Virus record (IMG/VR): IMGVR_UViG_3300030419_003950 | Span: 1 to 64,000 of that record | Origin: a virus | Length of the DNA stretch: 64,000 nt | Strand: one strand, 5' to 3' | In this document: in pieces, positions 8,926 through 19,300 of the stretch | Position numbering within the stretch: position 1 is the stretch's first letter | How the letters are laid out: every line of letters begins with the position of its first letter | Position numbers and translations under genes: made by a program | Notes under the pieces: generated by a model | The model's input: only the letters and a program-made list of their open reading frames with translations | Database searches by the model: none | What the model was told of the DNA's origin: nothing

Positions 8926-9294
8926 TTATTTTCCTCTTGTTTCCCATCCAGGTCTTGTTTTATCAAAACCTTTTTTATGATGAGATTTTTTTGCTGATTC
9001 ATGTCCTATCCAAAAAGAAATACCACCAACAATTGCATAAGTTAAAATTTGTTTATGTTTTCTTGTTGGTTTCTTAACTTCATACTTCTTATGATGTAAT
9101 GCTTTCATATGAGCTCTTTTATGAGCTTCTTCAAATCGTTTCCATTCCATCATAGATTTATTTGCCATTTTTTGTTGGGCAAGAAGTTGTCTCATTTCTC
9201 TTTGTTCTTGTTTAGTAATTTCTTTATCAGTCTCCGTCTGTACATCTTGTCCAAATAACAATCCAATGAATAATAACATTATAAGATGTTTCAT
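8926..9294 (-). CDS. Small exported/membrane protein, His/Lys-rich
   Basis: A 122-aa protein with an N-terminal signal (MKHLIMLLFIGLLFGQ), a Gln/Glu-rich helix, a His/Lys-rich stretch (KRAHMKALHHKKYEVKK), a second hydrophobic span (ILTYAIVGGISFWIG) and a basic tail. Its stop is one base from the CsgG-like lipoprotein start. It could bind metal or polyanions through the His/Lys tract. No family recognised. Confidence 0.55.
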   Translation of the reverse strand: MKHLIMLLFIGLLFGQDVQTETDKEITKQEQREMRQLLAQQKMANKSMMEWKRFEEAHKRAHMKALHHKKYEVKKPTRKHKQILTYAIVGGISFWIGHESAKKSHHKKGFDKTRPGWETRGK

Positions 9295-9314
9295 AATTTT
9301 ACCCTTTCCGGTTT

Positions 9315-9704
9315 TTATTTAAAATCTGCTAATGGGTCTTTTAATAATTTCTCTAATCTTGAGATTTCACCTTTGAGTTTATCAATCTCATTCTGTAGTT
9401 TAATTATATCCCCATCATAAGACTTCACTTTTGGTGTTTTTAAACCATCTACTTTTTCTCGTAGATACTTTAATTCTTCATCAATATTGTTAAAGTTATT
9501 GGTTACAATTTCAATATCACTTGCTTCTGCAAATCCTTGAACTACTTCTTCCAATGAGTCAATACGGCCAGTAAAACTATACCAACCAGCAATAACGGTG
9601 GAAAGAAAAGTAACAATAGCAACAATATTCTGTATTGAGATTCCAAACTTTTTTCCTTTAACATCTTCTAATAGATTTTCTGCGTCTACTACATCTTTTG
9701 CCAT
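9315..9704 (-). CDS. Membrane-anchored coiled-coil protein
   Basis: A 129-aa protein with one span about residues 24-44 (IQNIVAIVTFLSTVIAGWYSF) and long C-terminal heptads (DGDIIKLQNEIDKLKGEISRLEKLL). The layout matches the proteins at 5256 and 5725. A periplasm-spanning or holin-regulatory role is possible. Function unknown. Confidence 0.55.
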   Translation of the reverse strand: MAKDVVDAENLLEDVKGKKFGISIQNIVAIVTFLSTVIAGWYSFTGRIDSLEEVVQGFAEASDIEIVTNNFNNIDEELKYLREKVDGLKTPKVKSYDGDIIKLQNEIDKLKGEISRLEKLLKDPLADFK

Positions 9705-9721
9705 AACTTATCTCCTATTTA

Positions 9722-9778
9722 TTAATTGCAACAACCACATTCACAATTATCACAATCACATTGTTTATAATTACACAT
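9722..9778 (-). CDS. 18-aa cysteine-rich micropeptide
   Basis: Hand-read frame MCNYKQCDCDNCECGCCN then TAA: 7 Cys in 18 residues, in CxC, CxC and CC arrangements typical of metal-thiolate peptides. The ATG lies 7 nt after a GGAG site that overlaps the stop codon of the upstream PorV-like gene (coupled translation). Much too short for standard gene calling. Metal binding or redox function is inference; disulfide-rich export is unlikely, as there is no signal peptide. Confidence 0.6.
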   Translation of the reverse strand: MCNYKQCDCDNCECGCCN

Positions 9779-9779
9779 A

Positions 9780-10649
9780 TTATATCTCCACATTTAATGT
9801 TAATAATAGTGTTTCTTTTAAAGGATGAGTTTCACTACCATTTAGCATACCCACTCCTATTTTATATTTATCAATTTTAAAATCTAATCCTACTGATGAA
9901 TAATTTAATTGGTGTGTTACATCATTATAGTATCCTGCATTCACCCATAACATATTTTTCCAATTATAAGAAACACCTTGTCCATGAGTATGATAATTCT
10001 CATACAAGTTCCATTGATTATAAATAGTCCATTTATTTTTAATTGGAATATTAAAACCAACATTAACTGAAGCTGGTATTTCAGGTTCATACCCATTTAT
10101 TTTAGTCACTACACCAATATTAGATACCATAAAATCTAAATTAATTATTCCATATAATTTATGAAAATGTAATCCTGTATCAAATAACATACCTTCAGTT
10201 TTTTCAGTATGTAATGAGTGACCAACTACTTTACCTCTAAATCCTATAGAGATACTATCAATTTTTTCACCTTTATATAGTAAGTTAGTTCCCCAACCAA
10301 CAGATGCAACTATTGAATTTGGTGTAAAAGTACCACTAATAATACCTGCATCATCTGCAATATTTTGTGCACCATAATCAAAGTATAAAAGTGAGTAATC
10401 TAATTTACCTCTTTTTACTTGAACATAATTAAATCCCATATCATCAACAATATTACCCAACCATTTTACATTAGTAAAACTTACTTCAGTTGTAGTATCT
10501 GTATTTAATAAGTTCATTGCAGGATTTCTAAATGCAAGTGATTGATTACCAAGAATTGTTTCACTCGTAGTAGGTGATATTGTTAGAACACGATTTACTT
10601 GTCCAAACAAAGTTCCTATCATTAATAATCCTAATAATATTTTTTTCAT
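9780..10649 (-). CDS. PorV/PorQ-type outer-membrane beta-barrel protein
   Basis: A 289-aa protein with a signal peptide (MKKILLGLLMIGTLFG) and the N-terminal pattern LGNQSLAFRNPAMNLL, similar to the GNA..A..NPA opening of PorV/PorQ/UPF0164 barrels, followed by regular amphipathic strands to the C-terminus. In T9SS bacteria PorV binds cargo sorting domains at the outer membrane. Its neighbour two genes upstream encodes a T9SS-type sorting domain, which strengthens the reading. Whether it is PorV-like in function or just the same barrel family is open. Confidence 0.6.
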   Translation of the reverse strand: MKKILLGLLMIGTLFGQVNRVLTISPTTSETILGNQSLAFRNPAMNLLNTDTTTEVSFTNVKWLGNIVDDMGFNYVQVKRGKLDYSLLYFDYGAQNIADDAGIISGTFTPNSIVASVGWGTNLLYKGEKIDSISIGFRGKVVGHSLHTEKTEGMLFDTGLHFHKLYGIINLDFMVSNIGVVTKINGYEPEIPASVNVGFNIPIKNKWTIYNQWNLYENYHTHGQGVSYNWKNMLWVNAGYYNDVTHQLNYSSVGLDFKIDKYKIGVGMLNGSETHPLKETLLLTLNVEI

Positions 10650-10756
10650 TTTTTATCCTCTATTTTTTCGGAAATCCAAATTATACCTTTAATTGTAAAA
10701 TACATCGCAGGTAACATAAATATTAATATTCCGAAAAATGTTATTACTTCTAACAT
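10646..10756 (-). CDS. 36-aa single-span membrane protein
   Basis: Frame MLEVITFFGILIFMLPAM... ending EKIEDKK, one hydrophobic span about residues 4-30 with a charged tail. Both ends overlap neighbours: its ATG overlaps the TAA of the 916-aa gene (TAATG) and its TGA overlaps the ATG of the PorV-like gene (ATGA). This double coupling is strong evidence for translation. Function unknown. Confidence 0.65.
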   Translation of the reverse strand: MLEVITFFGILIFMLPAMYFTIKGIIWISEKIEDKK

Positions 10757-13506
10757 TATTTAACTACCGTAAATTTATTAGCTTTTATTTTTTTATCTGT
10801 TTCAAGAACAAATATATAAACACCTGGTTCTAATGTTTGGTGATTTTCATACACACTTACTTCAGGTAACCAAACACTTGGTTCATTTGTAAAATCAAAT
10901 GTATGTATTCCTTGACCAACAACTTCATCTAATAAAGTTCCAACATATTGTCCATTAGAATTCAGTATGTAAAGTTTTACATGTTCTTCTGTATCTATGA
11001 AGAATTGAAATTTTGTATTATCTTTAAATGGATTTGGATAATTGTAAGTAAGTTCATCATCTTCTGGTTCTCCACCACCGAATGCCCAATACTTATTCCA
11101 TACCAAGACTTTACCATCTTGTCTTTCCATTAGTAAGTCATCACCATTTGGATTACCTGCTGCATATTTACCAACAAATCTTATAGGAGCCTCAGTCCAT
11201 TCAGATTCAGGGAAGTCTGCTCTAAACATTAATTTTAATGCATTCATTTCATCACTAATCCAATAAGTTGATGGTGCATTACCTGGTGAATAATCTAAAC
11301 CACCAAATGACAATCTTTGCCATCCTAAGTCATCTACCTCACCAACATTTACATAAGTAAACCACGGTCCTGGTAAGTTTCCAGTCTTCATATCAATGAA
11401 TTCTAATTCATTAACATTATACTCAACCTCAAATTCAAACCCAGCAATATTAACATCTACTGGTGTAAGTTTTAATGGAACTTCAATCATCTCACCACTC
11501 TGAACCCTTACGGTTGAATCTGCTGGGAATGATAATAATACATCATGATTTGTTAACAATGATTTCATTGACATACGATTATTTGTTGGTGGTGAAGTTC
11601 TATTCCAAGTTGCTGGTGGGTTACCATTACCCCATCTATAAAATGTATCACCATTTAAAGATTGTGCAACTGCTGTTCCACTTGAATCAACTAATGTTCC
11701 AGTTAAATTCATATCACCTGTAAAATAATATGCCAAACTATCAATTGTATAATCAGGATTTGCATCATTACCATATGTTGAACTACCAGCACCTAAATTA
11801 ACAATTACGGTATCTAAACCTGTGATAACTTCATCCATCATATCAGGATTTGTAATCTCAATATATCCAAAATTTAATTCAGAATCTTCTTGGTCTAAAT
11901 CATCATCATAGAAAATACTAAATTCTCTTTTTTGATTACGAGTTTCTTCATTAAATGTTTGATAGTAATTTCTACTTACAGATTGATTGTTTTCTTTTAA
12001 ATTATCTGTCGTTGAAAAGTCTTCATAAGAGTTACCATTAAAGTGTGTATAATTAGTAAACACTCCACTTGTGTAAGCCCATAAGAAATATGTATCATTT
12101 AATTGAAATACATCATCACCATCAATATCACCAATGAAATATGAAGTTGGTGATAGAGTATCTATTTGTGCAATCTCTTTAAATTTACTACCTTGGAAAT
12201 TAAATGATTTAATTGCATCATTTATATTAGTGATTGCATCTCTATCTAATTCATATTGGTCGTGTGTTTCTATATCATCTGCAGCATCTGGTGGCCAGAA
12301 TGAAATAGTATATCTATTGTTTCGTGGTAATTGAATATTATAATATCCTTTATCATCTGTATATGTCCAATCATAATAAGATACATTTAGATATCCACGA
12401 TTTACGGTTTCACCCTCTGGTGCAGAAGAGAATTTAGGTAATGCATACATACCAGTAACACCCTCTGTAGTTTCTGTTTTCTTATGATAATAAAAAGTAT
12501 CTGTATTATCACCAATAACATCATCAGATAAATCTTCATCTGTAGTGTTTGCAGTATTTGATACTTCTTCTAAGTTTTGCCAATTACTAACACCATTTGC
12601 ATTTTCATCTAAATCAAACTTAACTTTCCAATAAGGATATTTGTTTCTTGTAAAAGTTTCACCCTCATCTTGGTCACCATCTTGGTTTGTATCTACCCAT
12701 TCACCAATATATCTATAGAAACCTTCAACATCAACAAGTTTTGGATGAAGTGTAATATCACCTCTTGCCCCACCATTGTCTGTTTCTTCAGTTCCCCAAT
12801 TTCCATCTATATAGACTTTATAATCTAATAGATAATCATCAGATACATAAGTATAGTATCCTGTTCCACCTTGATAAAGTGTTGCGATTTTAAAAGATTT
12901 AGGTTCAAAGTTATCTACCACATCTTCTATTTTAAATTCTAATTTTAATATTTGAGTTTCATTTCCGTTCCCATTACCGAATTCCATTTCATTCACATCA
13001 TGAGAAACAGCAGTTATTCTCAACCAATCATAACGATTGTTACTTGTTGATATTTCATTATCTTCATCATCTAATGCATCATTATATCCAATGTCATCAT
13101 ATTGAACGACTTCATAAGAATAATCTGCATTTGCATTTTCATCACCCTCAGTATATTGTGCTAAATGTGAACCAACCAATACTTTAGTGTCGTCATCATC
13201 CCAATCAATTAAATCATTATCAAATAATAAATCTAATCTAAATGTTGAAATATCAGCACCATTATCATCAAGTGTAACTTCCATTGTGAGAACACTATCT
13301 CTCCATGTATCAAAGTTATTATTATATAGTGCGACTGCACTTGTATCGGAAGCAAGGAATTTATCCAAATCAATCGTTTCTGATTCTTTCCACCAAAATT
13401 TTGGTGTATCGTATGTACCTGTCTGTTTGATTCTAATTATCGGATTTTGTGCGACGGCAGTCCCAATAAACCCTAATAATAAGAGCCAATTTAAAAACCT
13501 CTTCAT
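10756..13506 (-). CDS. Secreted protein with T9SS C-terminal sorting domain
   Basis: A 916-aa protein. Signal peptide 1-19 (MKRFLNWLLLLGFIGTAVA). N-terminal half: acidic beta-domains, including a cohesin-like segment about 75-215. About residue 455: GDIDGDDVFQLND, a dockerin-like Ca2+ loop. About 665-800: a second cohesin-like domain (GFEFEVEYNVNELEFID). C-terminal 95 residues: NYPNPFKDNT, VKLYILNSNGQYVG, GIHTFDF, LEPGVYIFVLET, KANKFTVVK, the classic type A Por-secretion sorting tail. The chain should be exported by the host T9SS and attached or released at the surface. The gene precedes a PorV-like barrel. The role in infection (surface remodelling, superinfection exclusion, matrix) is inference. 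Confidence 0.85.
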   Translation of the reverse strand: MKRFLNWLLLLGFIGTAVAQNPIIRIKQTGTYDTPKFWWKESETIDLDKFLASDTSAVALYNNNFDTWRDSVLTMEVTLDDNGADISTFRLDLLFDNDLIDWDDDDTKVLVGSHLAQYTEGDENANADYSYEVVQYDDIGYNDALDDEDNEISTSNNRYDWLRITAVSHDVNEMEFGNGNGNETQILKLEFKIEDVVDNFEPKSFKIATLYQGGTGYYTYVSDDYLLDYKVYIDGNWGTEETDNGGARGDITLHPKLVDVEGFYRYIGEWVDTNQDGDQDEGETFTRNKYPYWKVKFDLDENANGVSNWQNLEEVSNTANTTDEDLSDDVIGDNTDTFYYHKKTETTEGVTGMYALPKFSSAPEGETVNRGYLNVSYYDWTYTDDKGYYNIQLPRNNRYTISFWPPDAADDIETHDQYELDRDAITNINDAIKSFNFQGSKFKEIAQIDTLSPTSYFIGDIDGDDVFQLNDTYFLWAYTSGVFTNYTHFNGNSYEDFSTTDNLKENNQSVSRNYYQTFNEETRNQKREFSIFYDDDLDQEDSELNFGYIEITNPDMMDEVITGLDTVIVNLGAGSSTYGNDANPDYTIDSLAYYFTGDMNLTGTLVDSSGTAVAQSLNGDTFYRWGNGNPPATWNRTSPPTNNRMSMKSLLTNHDVLLSFPADSTVRVQSGEMIEVPLKLTPVDVNIAGFEFEVEYNVNELEFIDMKTGNLPGPWFTYVNVGEVDDLGWQRLSFGGLDYSPGNAPSTYWISDEMNALKLMFRADFPESEWTEAPIRFVGKYAAGNPNGDDLLMERQDGKVLVWNKYWAFGGGEPEDDELTYNYPNPFKDNTKFQFFIDTEEHVKLYILNSNGQYVGTLLDEVVGQGIHTFDFTNEPSVWLPEVSVYENHQTLEPGVYIFVLETDKKIKANKFTVVK

Positions 13507-13611
13507 GAGTCTTTTTCCTTTGTAGTTATTATAATCGTATCCCTGAACTTATGGGATTATGATGTAGCCTTAATTCAGTTCATTAATAAATATCATATAT
13601 AAAAAAAATAA

Positions 13612-14625
13612 TTAGACATCAAAGCGAACAATAAATGTAGTATCAAGTTCCTTACTTAGTTTAACTGGTTTTGCTAACTTCCCTACTACCAACAAGTTAT
13701 CCTTATTATCATACAACCCAATCTCTGAAACATATGGGTAGAAATATGAACTTGTTACGAATCCATGTTGGTCTTCTGTTGCTTCATATGATGTTTTAAA
13801 ACTTCCTGTTCCTTCAATGCCTGGTTGGTCACCTGGTGGGAAAAATAGGTGAACATTTTGAGTACCCTCTTTCAACATTATACTTCCACTTCTTCCTGCA
13901 GTTAAACTAATATTCATACTTTTATTCATTTTGTTTGCGGGAACCATACATTCATAAAAATATTCATAATGTCTATGTGTTGCTTTATATTTTATATCAA
14001 AACCTGTTCCAAATCCAACATCTCCATATGAACCTGAATTATTTACAACTGCTATTCCATGTTCATAGAAAATATTACCTACTTGAGAACCACTTCCATT
14101 GGCCAATACACCTTGACCTTGTGTAAAAGAACTTGATTTATATGCTGCAAAACTTGATGAATATGCGAAGTCATATAAATTACCATCACCATCATCTCTA
14201 ATATCAAATGTTGTACCTCTTGAAGTATCACTTAGTTCAAATGTCAATGGTTTAATTTGTTCACCAAACACATCTTTTGCAATACTAAATACAGATGCAC
14301 TTGTATGTAATTCTCGTTTGATTAATGTTGTGTCGGATTGACCAAAAGTATAGAGTGGATTTTCAATTTCATCACCATCCATCTTTGTTTTATAGTAAAG
14401 TTTATTTATGGTATGCCAAGTTGGTAATGCATAATAATTTGTATTTATGGAACCTGATGTGATTGTTGTAACCATATCAGAACCAGAATCATAATTATAA
14501 AGTGACTTTGAAACTGCTCTTACTGCAAAGAAACCACTTCCACTATCGTTATTTGTGAAACTAAAAGTTTTATTGGTTTCAAATCTCTTGATGGAAACAT
14601 TTTTTCTATCAATGTCTATGAACAT
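13612..14625 (-). CDS. Virion/tail structural protein, paralogue of the gene at 14635
   Basis: A 337-aa Ser/Gly-rich beta protein (many SGSG, TSAS turns). Its C-terminal 50 residues (VSEIGLYDNKDNLLVVGKLAKPV) match the end of the next protein (ITQVGLYNENNDLLAVAKLSKPV), so the two share a C-terminal attachment domain with different bodies. It lies in the tail/baseplate run. Probably a fibre, whisker or baseplate-peripheral protein. Confidence 0.7.
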   Translation of the reverse strand: MFIDIDRKNVSIKRFETNKTFSFTNNDSGSGFFAVRAVSKSLYNYDSGSDMVTTITSGSINTNYYALPTWHTINKLYYKTKMDGDEIENPLYTFGQSDTTLIKRELHTSASVFSIAKDVFGEQIKPLTFELSDTSRGTTFDIRDDGDGNLYDFAYSSSFAAYKSSSFTQGQGVLANGSGSQVGNIFYEHGIAVVNNSGSYGDVGFGTGFDIKYKATHRHYEYFYECMVPANKMNKSMNISLTAGRSGSIMLKEGTQNVHLFFPPGDQPGIEGTGSFKTSYEATEDQHGFVTSSYFYPYVSEIGLYDNKDNLLVVGKLAKPVKLSKELDTTFIVRFDV

Positions 14626-14634
14626 GAAAGTTTC

Positions 14635-15669
14635 CTAAAAATCAAGTTTGACTTTTATAATAGCTTCCCTTGAATATGATTTTAATACAGGTTTACTTAA
14701 CTTAGCGACTGCCAATAAATCATTGTTTTCATTATAGAGACCAACTTGTGTAATAAAAGTTTTAGGGTCTTTAAAGAAAGTTCCTTGTGTGAAATCCCCA
14801 TTTGTATCTGAAAATGTAGGATTATTACTAAAGTTAAACTTTTGGTTATTTACTCTACAAAAATAATTTGTAGAACTAATTTCTTCTTCTCTACGAACTT
14901 GGAATTTTGAACCAGTAGCTACTGATAAAAAGAAGTTATGTGGATTATCACCATAAGTATCCGAAGTTCTACTTGCCTTCAAAGAACCACTTGCTTCCAA
15001 TACTGATGGATGTAGTAATATAATTCCTAAGTCAGGATAGAATAAACCATATGCTCCACCAGGTTGATTTGCTGCAGTTGTATTTGTTACTGCAGTTCCT
15101 GTGGCGATTGAACCACTAATAATATTAAATACTCTACCACCCTCATTTACGGTTGGATTTGTAGTAGCACCACTATCATCAATTAATTTCAAAGTAGATG
15201 TAGCTCCACTTCCACTTAAGTGAAGTTCCCAATTACCTGGGTCAATCTTTTCTCTTTGTCGTGCTCTTTGGAATGTTACAAAATAAAAATCATCACTTGC
15301 ACTTTCGGCTCCTGTGAATGTAAATTTAGAAGTTTCTGCTGGTAAGATAACATTTGCAAATTGTCTATACAATGCAGCAGTTTGTCTACCACCTGTATTT
15401 AATTTAGTTGTGTTACCTGCTGAACCACTTCCCCAATAATGTGCATATCCTAATGAGAATTGTATCTCCGCCGTATCTACGGTAGCACTACCTGCAGTTG
15501 GGTCTTGATGATAAACATCTATATAGGAACCTGTTGAAGCACCTTGTGCCGATTGACTATAAAATGATGTCATCGTTCCACTTCCACCACTAAAGATACC
15601 ACTTGATACTACGGTTCTTTGGTTTTTTATTACATCATTATCTTGGTCAAATGTTTGAAAAGTTGCCAT
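14635..15669 (-). CDS. Virion/tail structural protein, paralogue of the gene at 13612
   Basis: A 344-aa protein with an N-terminal MATFQTFDQDNDVIKNQRTVVSSGIFSGG and Ser/Thr/Gly-rich beta repeats. The C-terminal GLYNENNDLLAVAKLSKPV block is shared with the adjacent paralogue. The N-terminal style resembles virion proteins of marine myoviruses. No enzymatic motif. Confidence 0.7.
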   Translation of the reverse strand: MATFQTFDQDNDVIKNQRTVVSSGIFSGGSGTMTSFYSQSAQGASTGSYIDVYHQDPTAGSATVDTAEIQFSLGYAHYWGSGSAGNTTKLNTGGRQTAALYRQFANVILPAETSKFTFTGAESASDDFYFVTFQRARQREKIDPGNWELHLSGSGATSTLKLIDDSGATTNPTVNEGGRVFNIISGSIATGTAVTNTTAANQPGGAYGLFYPDLGIILLHPSVLEASGSLKASRTSDTYGDNPHNFFLSVATGSKFQVRREEEISSTNYFCRVNNQKFNFSNNPTFSDTNGDFTQGTFFKDPKTFITQVGLYNENNDLLAVAKLSKPVLKSYSREAIIKVKLDF

Positions 15670-15681
15670 TATTCATTACTC

Positions 15682-16320
15682 CTAATTAGTTGTGCCACTT
15701 GCTTGAGTTACTATACTTATATTACCTATAGCTCCAGTTCCAAGTCCTTGAATGGTTAAGTTTGTAGTTATTTGGGAATTTAAATTTTTACCAATAAGTC
15801 TTGCTTCTTTTGCATTTATAGTAACAGACTTTGTTGAATCTGTTTGTGAAGTAAATGTTACTTGTTGTTGTGTTTCTGGGTCCACACCTGCAGTTTCTAC
15901 CAGTAATTCAGCTGCATCACTATTATGTATGGTGAATCTATATCCCACTGCATCATCTAAAGTTGAATTATTTGTTATTGGTGAAATGACTTGTTGTCCA
16001 CCTGTCGGTAATGTAACGGTTGGTGCTGGTAAAGTCATTTTTGGTAATTTGTTTGTATTTTTACCTAAAGTTATTAACTTAAACCTCATTACCTGATTCT
16101 CATCTACGAATGATTCTAATAAAGGCATGTTTTCAATAACTGCCCCATAATAAGAAGAACCATTAGGATGAGTTACATCCCAAAGATTATAATCAATCTC
16201 ATCATCTGCTAATGCAAATTTTGTTATTTCAAATTCGTTTTGCCCTCTTGCCAACAATTCACGACCTTTTTTGGTAAGGACGGCATCTACGGTTATACTT
16301 GTATTATCTAAAAATCCCAT
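15682..16320 (-). CDS. Virion structural protein
   Basis: A 212-aa protein opening MGFLDNTSITVDAVLTKKGRELLARG and KFALADDEIDYNLW, a pattern I know from uncharacterised structural proteins next to tail genes in T4-like marine phages. The C-terminal half is Thr/Gln-rich, beta, with a SVTIN-type Ig-like flavour. Preceded by AGGAGTAAAAACA. Position suggests tail fibre or baseplate association. Confidence 0.65.
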   Translation of the reverse strand: MGFLDNTSITVDAVLTKKGRELLARGQNEFEITKFALADDEIDYNLWDVTHPNGSSYYGAVIENMPLLESFVDENQVMRFKLITLGKNTNKLPKMTLPAPTVTLPTGGQQVISPITNNSTLDDAVGYRFTIHNSDAAELLVETAGVDPETQQQVTFTSQTDSTKSVTINAKEARLIGKNLNSQITTNLTIQGLGTGAIGNISIVTQASGTTN

Positions 16321-16391
16321 TGTTTTTACTCCTGTATGAATAGATATAACTTTACTATAGATAAATAGTGTTATACCTAATTTTTCTTAAA

Positions 16392-19300
16392 TTATTTTAC
16401 TAATAGTTTAGAATCTCCTGGTTCTTTTGTAATTAATGTTGTTGGTGTAGTTACGGTAGTTTCTATTGGGTCTTCACCATCAGGAGAATTATTCTTTGTC
16501 ATAGTACTACCAACAAATGGTTCTGTAGTACCTACACCATCATCTCTTGTGACTGAACCACCAACAAATGACCTATATAAATTACTATCATAATATACAC
16601 TCTGATGTTGACTTGGTATATATGAAGAACTATAAGGTATATGTGCTGATGCACTTGCACTTGATGAATAAAAATATACCATTTCTTGATTATGTTCTGC
16701 TAATCTTGAACCACTTATATTTGGTTGTAATACTTCACCAAAGGTTGTTCCCTCACCACCTGATGTTACACTTGCAGTTGCATAATTGTATCCATATGCT
16801 GTTTTTTGGTCTACAACATTCAATTTTAATAATGTTGGTTGATTCAAAGTACCAAGTGAACCACTATTATCTTGGAATCTCAAATTCACTTCACTTTCAT
16901 GATAATCAGAACTTCCACCTATATCAAAATAAATATCATCTCTTGACCCACTTATGAATCTTGTTACTAATAATCCATCTTCATATTCACCTGCATTTTC
17001 ATAATAACGATTATCATATTCAGGTCTATCCCCAACAATTTGTTTACTTCTTTCCAAAATATTTGGTTCTATTAAAACACCTGTTGTTGCTTTACTTCTA
17101 GCAGGAACCCATTGTTTTAATTGTGTAAATACACTTGGGTCATAATATGTTAGTATTCTTAAATAATCCCAAAAGTTATTAGGTCTTGAATACTTTTGCC
17201 AATATTCTGTTCTTAATTTTTGTAATCCTCTATATGATAATTTATATTGGTCTCTTGGGTCTCCAATATAATCATCAAAATTAAAATCTGCAATACTATA
17301 CATTATATCTTCATTAATAACATCAACTGGTGAAAAATAAATACCAACCTTTTCACTATCTATTGGTGCAAAGTCTTGTGATGATTTTTCTCTACGCGAT
17401 TCTGAAGAAAGATTACCAGTTAATGTAGTATCTTCAATTCTAATCTTTGTTGCATTTCTTCTCGTAGGGCCGATATTTGGAACCTTTAATTGTTCTTTAT
17501 CAACTAAACTTCTAAATGTATTTGTAGTAAATCCATTTGCTGAACCAGTTGTGTCGGTTGGTGCACTTATATAATAATTTTGTTTATTCGCAACATTTGT
17601 TACATAAGATGTTGTATTTAAATTAATATTATTATCAAGTGAATGTCTTATTAATAAGTCATGGTAAGATGAACTATAAGTATTACCATTATATGACTTA
17701 GGTGCTCTAACATGATTATTAAATATACTTTGACTTAATGGTTCTGACCATAAACGATATTCCATTAATGAACCACTATATCTTGCACCAAAGTTTGTAT
17801 TTTGACCACCAAGATAAATATATTTTGAACCACCACTTCCAGTAAATGCAGCATTTATTGCACTACTACTTGCATGTCCTATACCTGTTGTTAAACTTGA
17901 ACTTGTTTGGAATTTAATTCTTTCTCGTGTTGAGTCATATTGTTTTGCAGTTAACTCATACTTTACATTTCTTGATGTCAAATCATCACTCATTGGAACA
18001 CCACTTGCACTAATTCTTGTCAACATCACACTCCACATATCATCATTATAAAATGGTTGTAAAGATGAAGTTATACCATACTCACCTGTTGATGCACTGA
18101 TACTAAATTTTAAATATCCAAAATCATCTGCTGTTCCGTTGTCTTTTAAATGTATTGCCCAATCATTTTCTTTTTGTGCAATCACCATACTACCAGAACT
18201 TCCTACACTATGTGGTGTTCTAAATCTAAACTCTATTGTTTGTGGATAAATACTATCATTATCGGTTGTCCATAATGTTTTTATATATTGTGATGCATGA
18301 AAATCTAATGCATATGTAAATTTTCTTTTTACTTCATAACTAACTCTTTCTTGATTATCTGGGCCACCATATTCTCTTACTCTTAATATTGTAGATGGTA
18401 TACCATAACAATTTAATATACCCTTTAGACATCTAATTGAACCTTTACTCTTTACAAAAAATGGTAAATTATTTAATAATCGTTTCCATATTTCTTCAGT
18501 CACTTGTTCTTGTGGTGTTTCATATTTTGAACTACCATCTGCACCCTTGCCTAACAGATATTCTGGTAATATCATCAAGTCATTTCCATTTGCCAATTCT
18601 AACCCAAGTGATTTTGCATATGATGCAGCAATGTCTTTTGAAATACCCTCTGATATATTAGGTGATTTAGTATTAATATCTGTAATATGTTTTGTGTATA
18701 CCCATATTTCATCAAATTGTTGTCCTGACATATCCATAAATTCTAAGAAAGGATTGTTTTGAGTATCATCAACAACATGTAATGGTAAATTATTAACTAA
18801 TCTATCTTTATTTTCAGTATCATAAATTGATGCACTTGATATCATAGTATCAAACCAAGTAGTTGCTGCAGAACCTGTTGAATGAATTAATGTATAGGGT
18901 TCTGATGAATTAGATTTAGGCCATGTGTTATCATGATATTGCCCTGCAGACGAACTTACATAAGATGAACTTTCAAAATACATATAATGTTCAAATGGGT
19001 CAAAAGAATTGACAACTCTTTGTCTTTTATTTTCAAGTAATGAAATTTCACCAGCAGATGATGAAATAGGAACCAAGGATTGACTTGATTTATTATATCC
19101 CTCAATCAACTCCACTTTCTTTTTAAAGTTTTTTATTCTTCTTTCTGCACTTGAGAAATGTACAAAATTACCAAAACCTATATCATCAGTTTGTAAATTA
19201 ACATCTACTGATGTCCTATTAAATTCAGTATTAACTTGGACATCTAATAAACTACCACTAATTAATTTTCTTTCTATATCTTTATTAACCGAATCATCAC

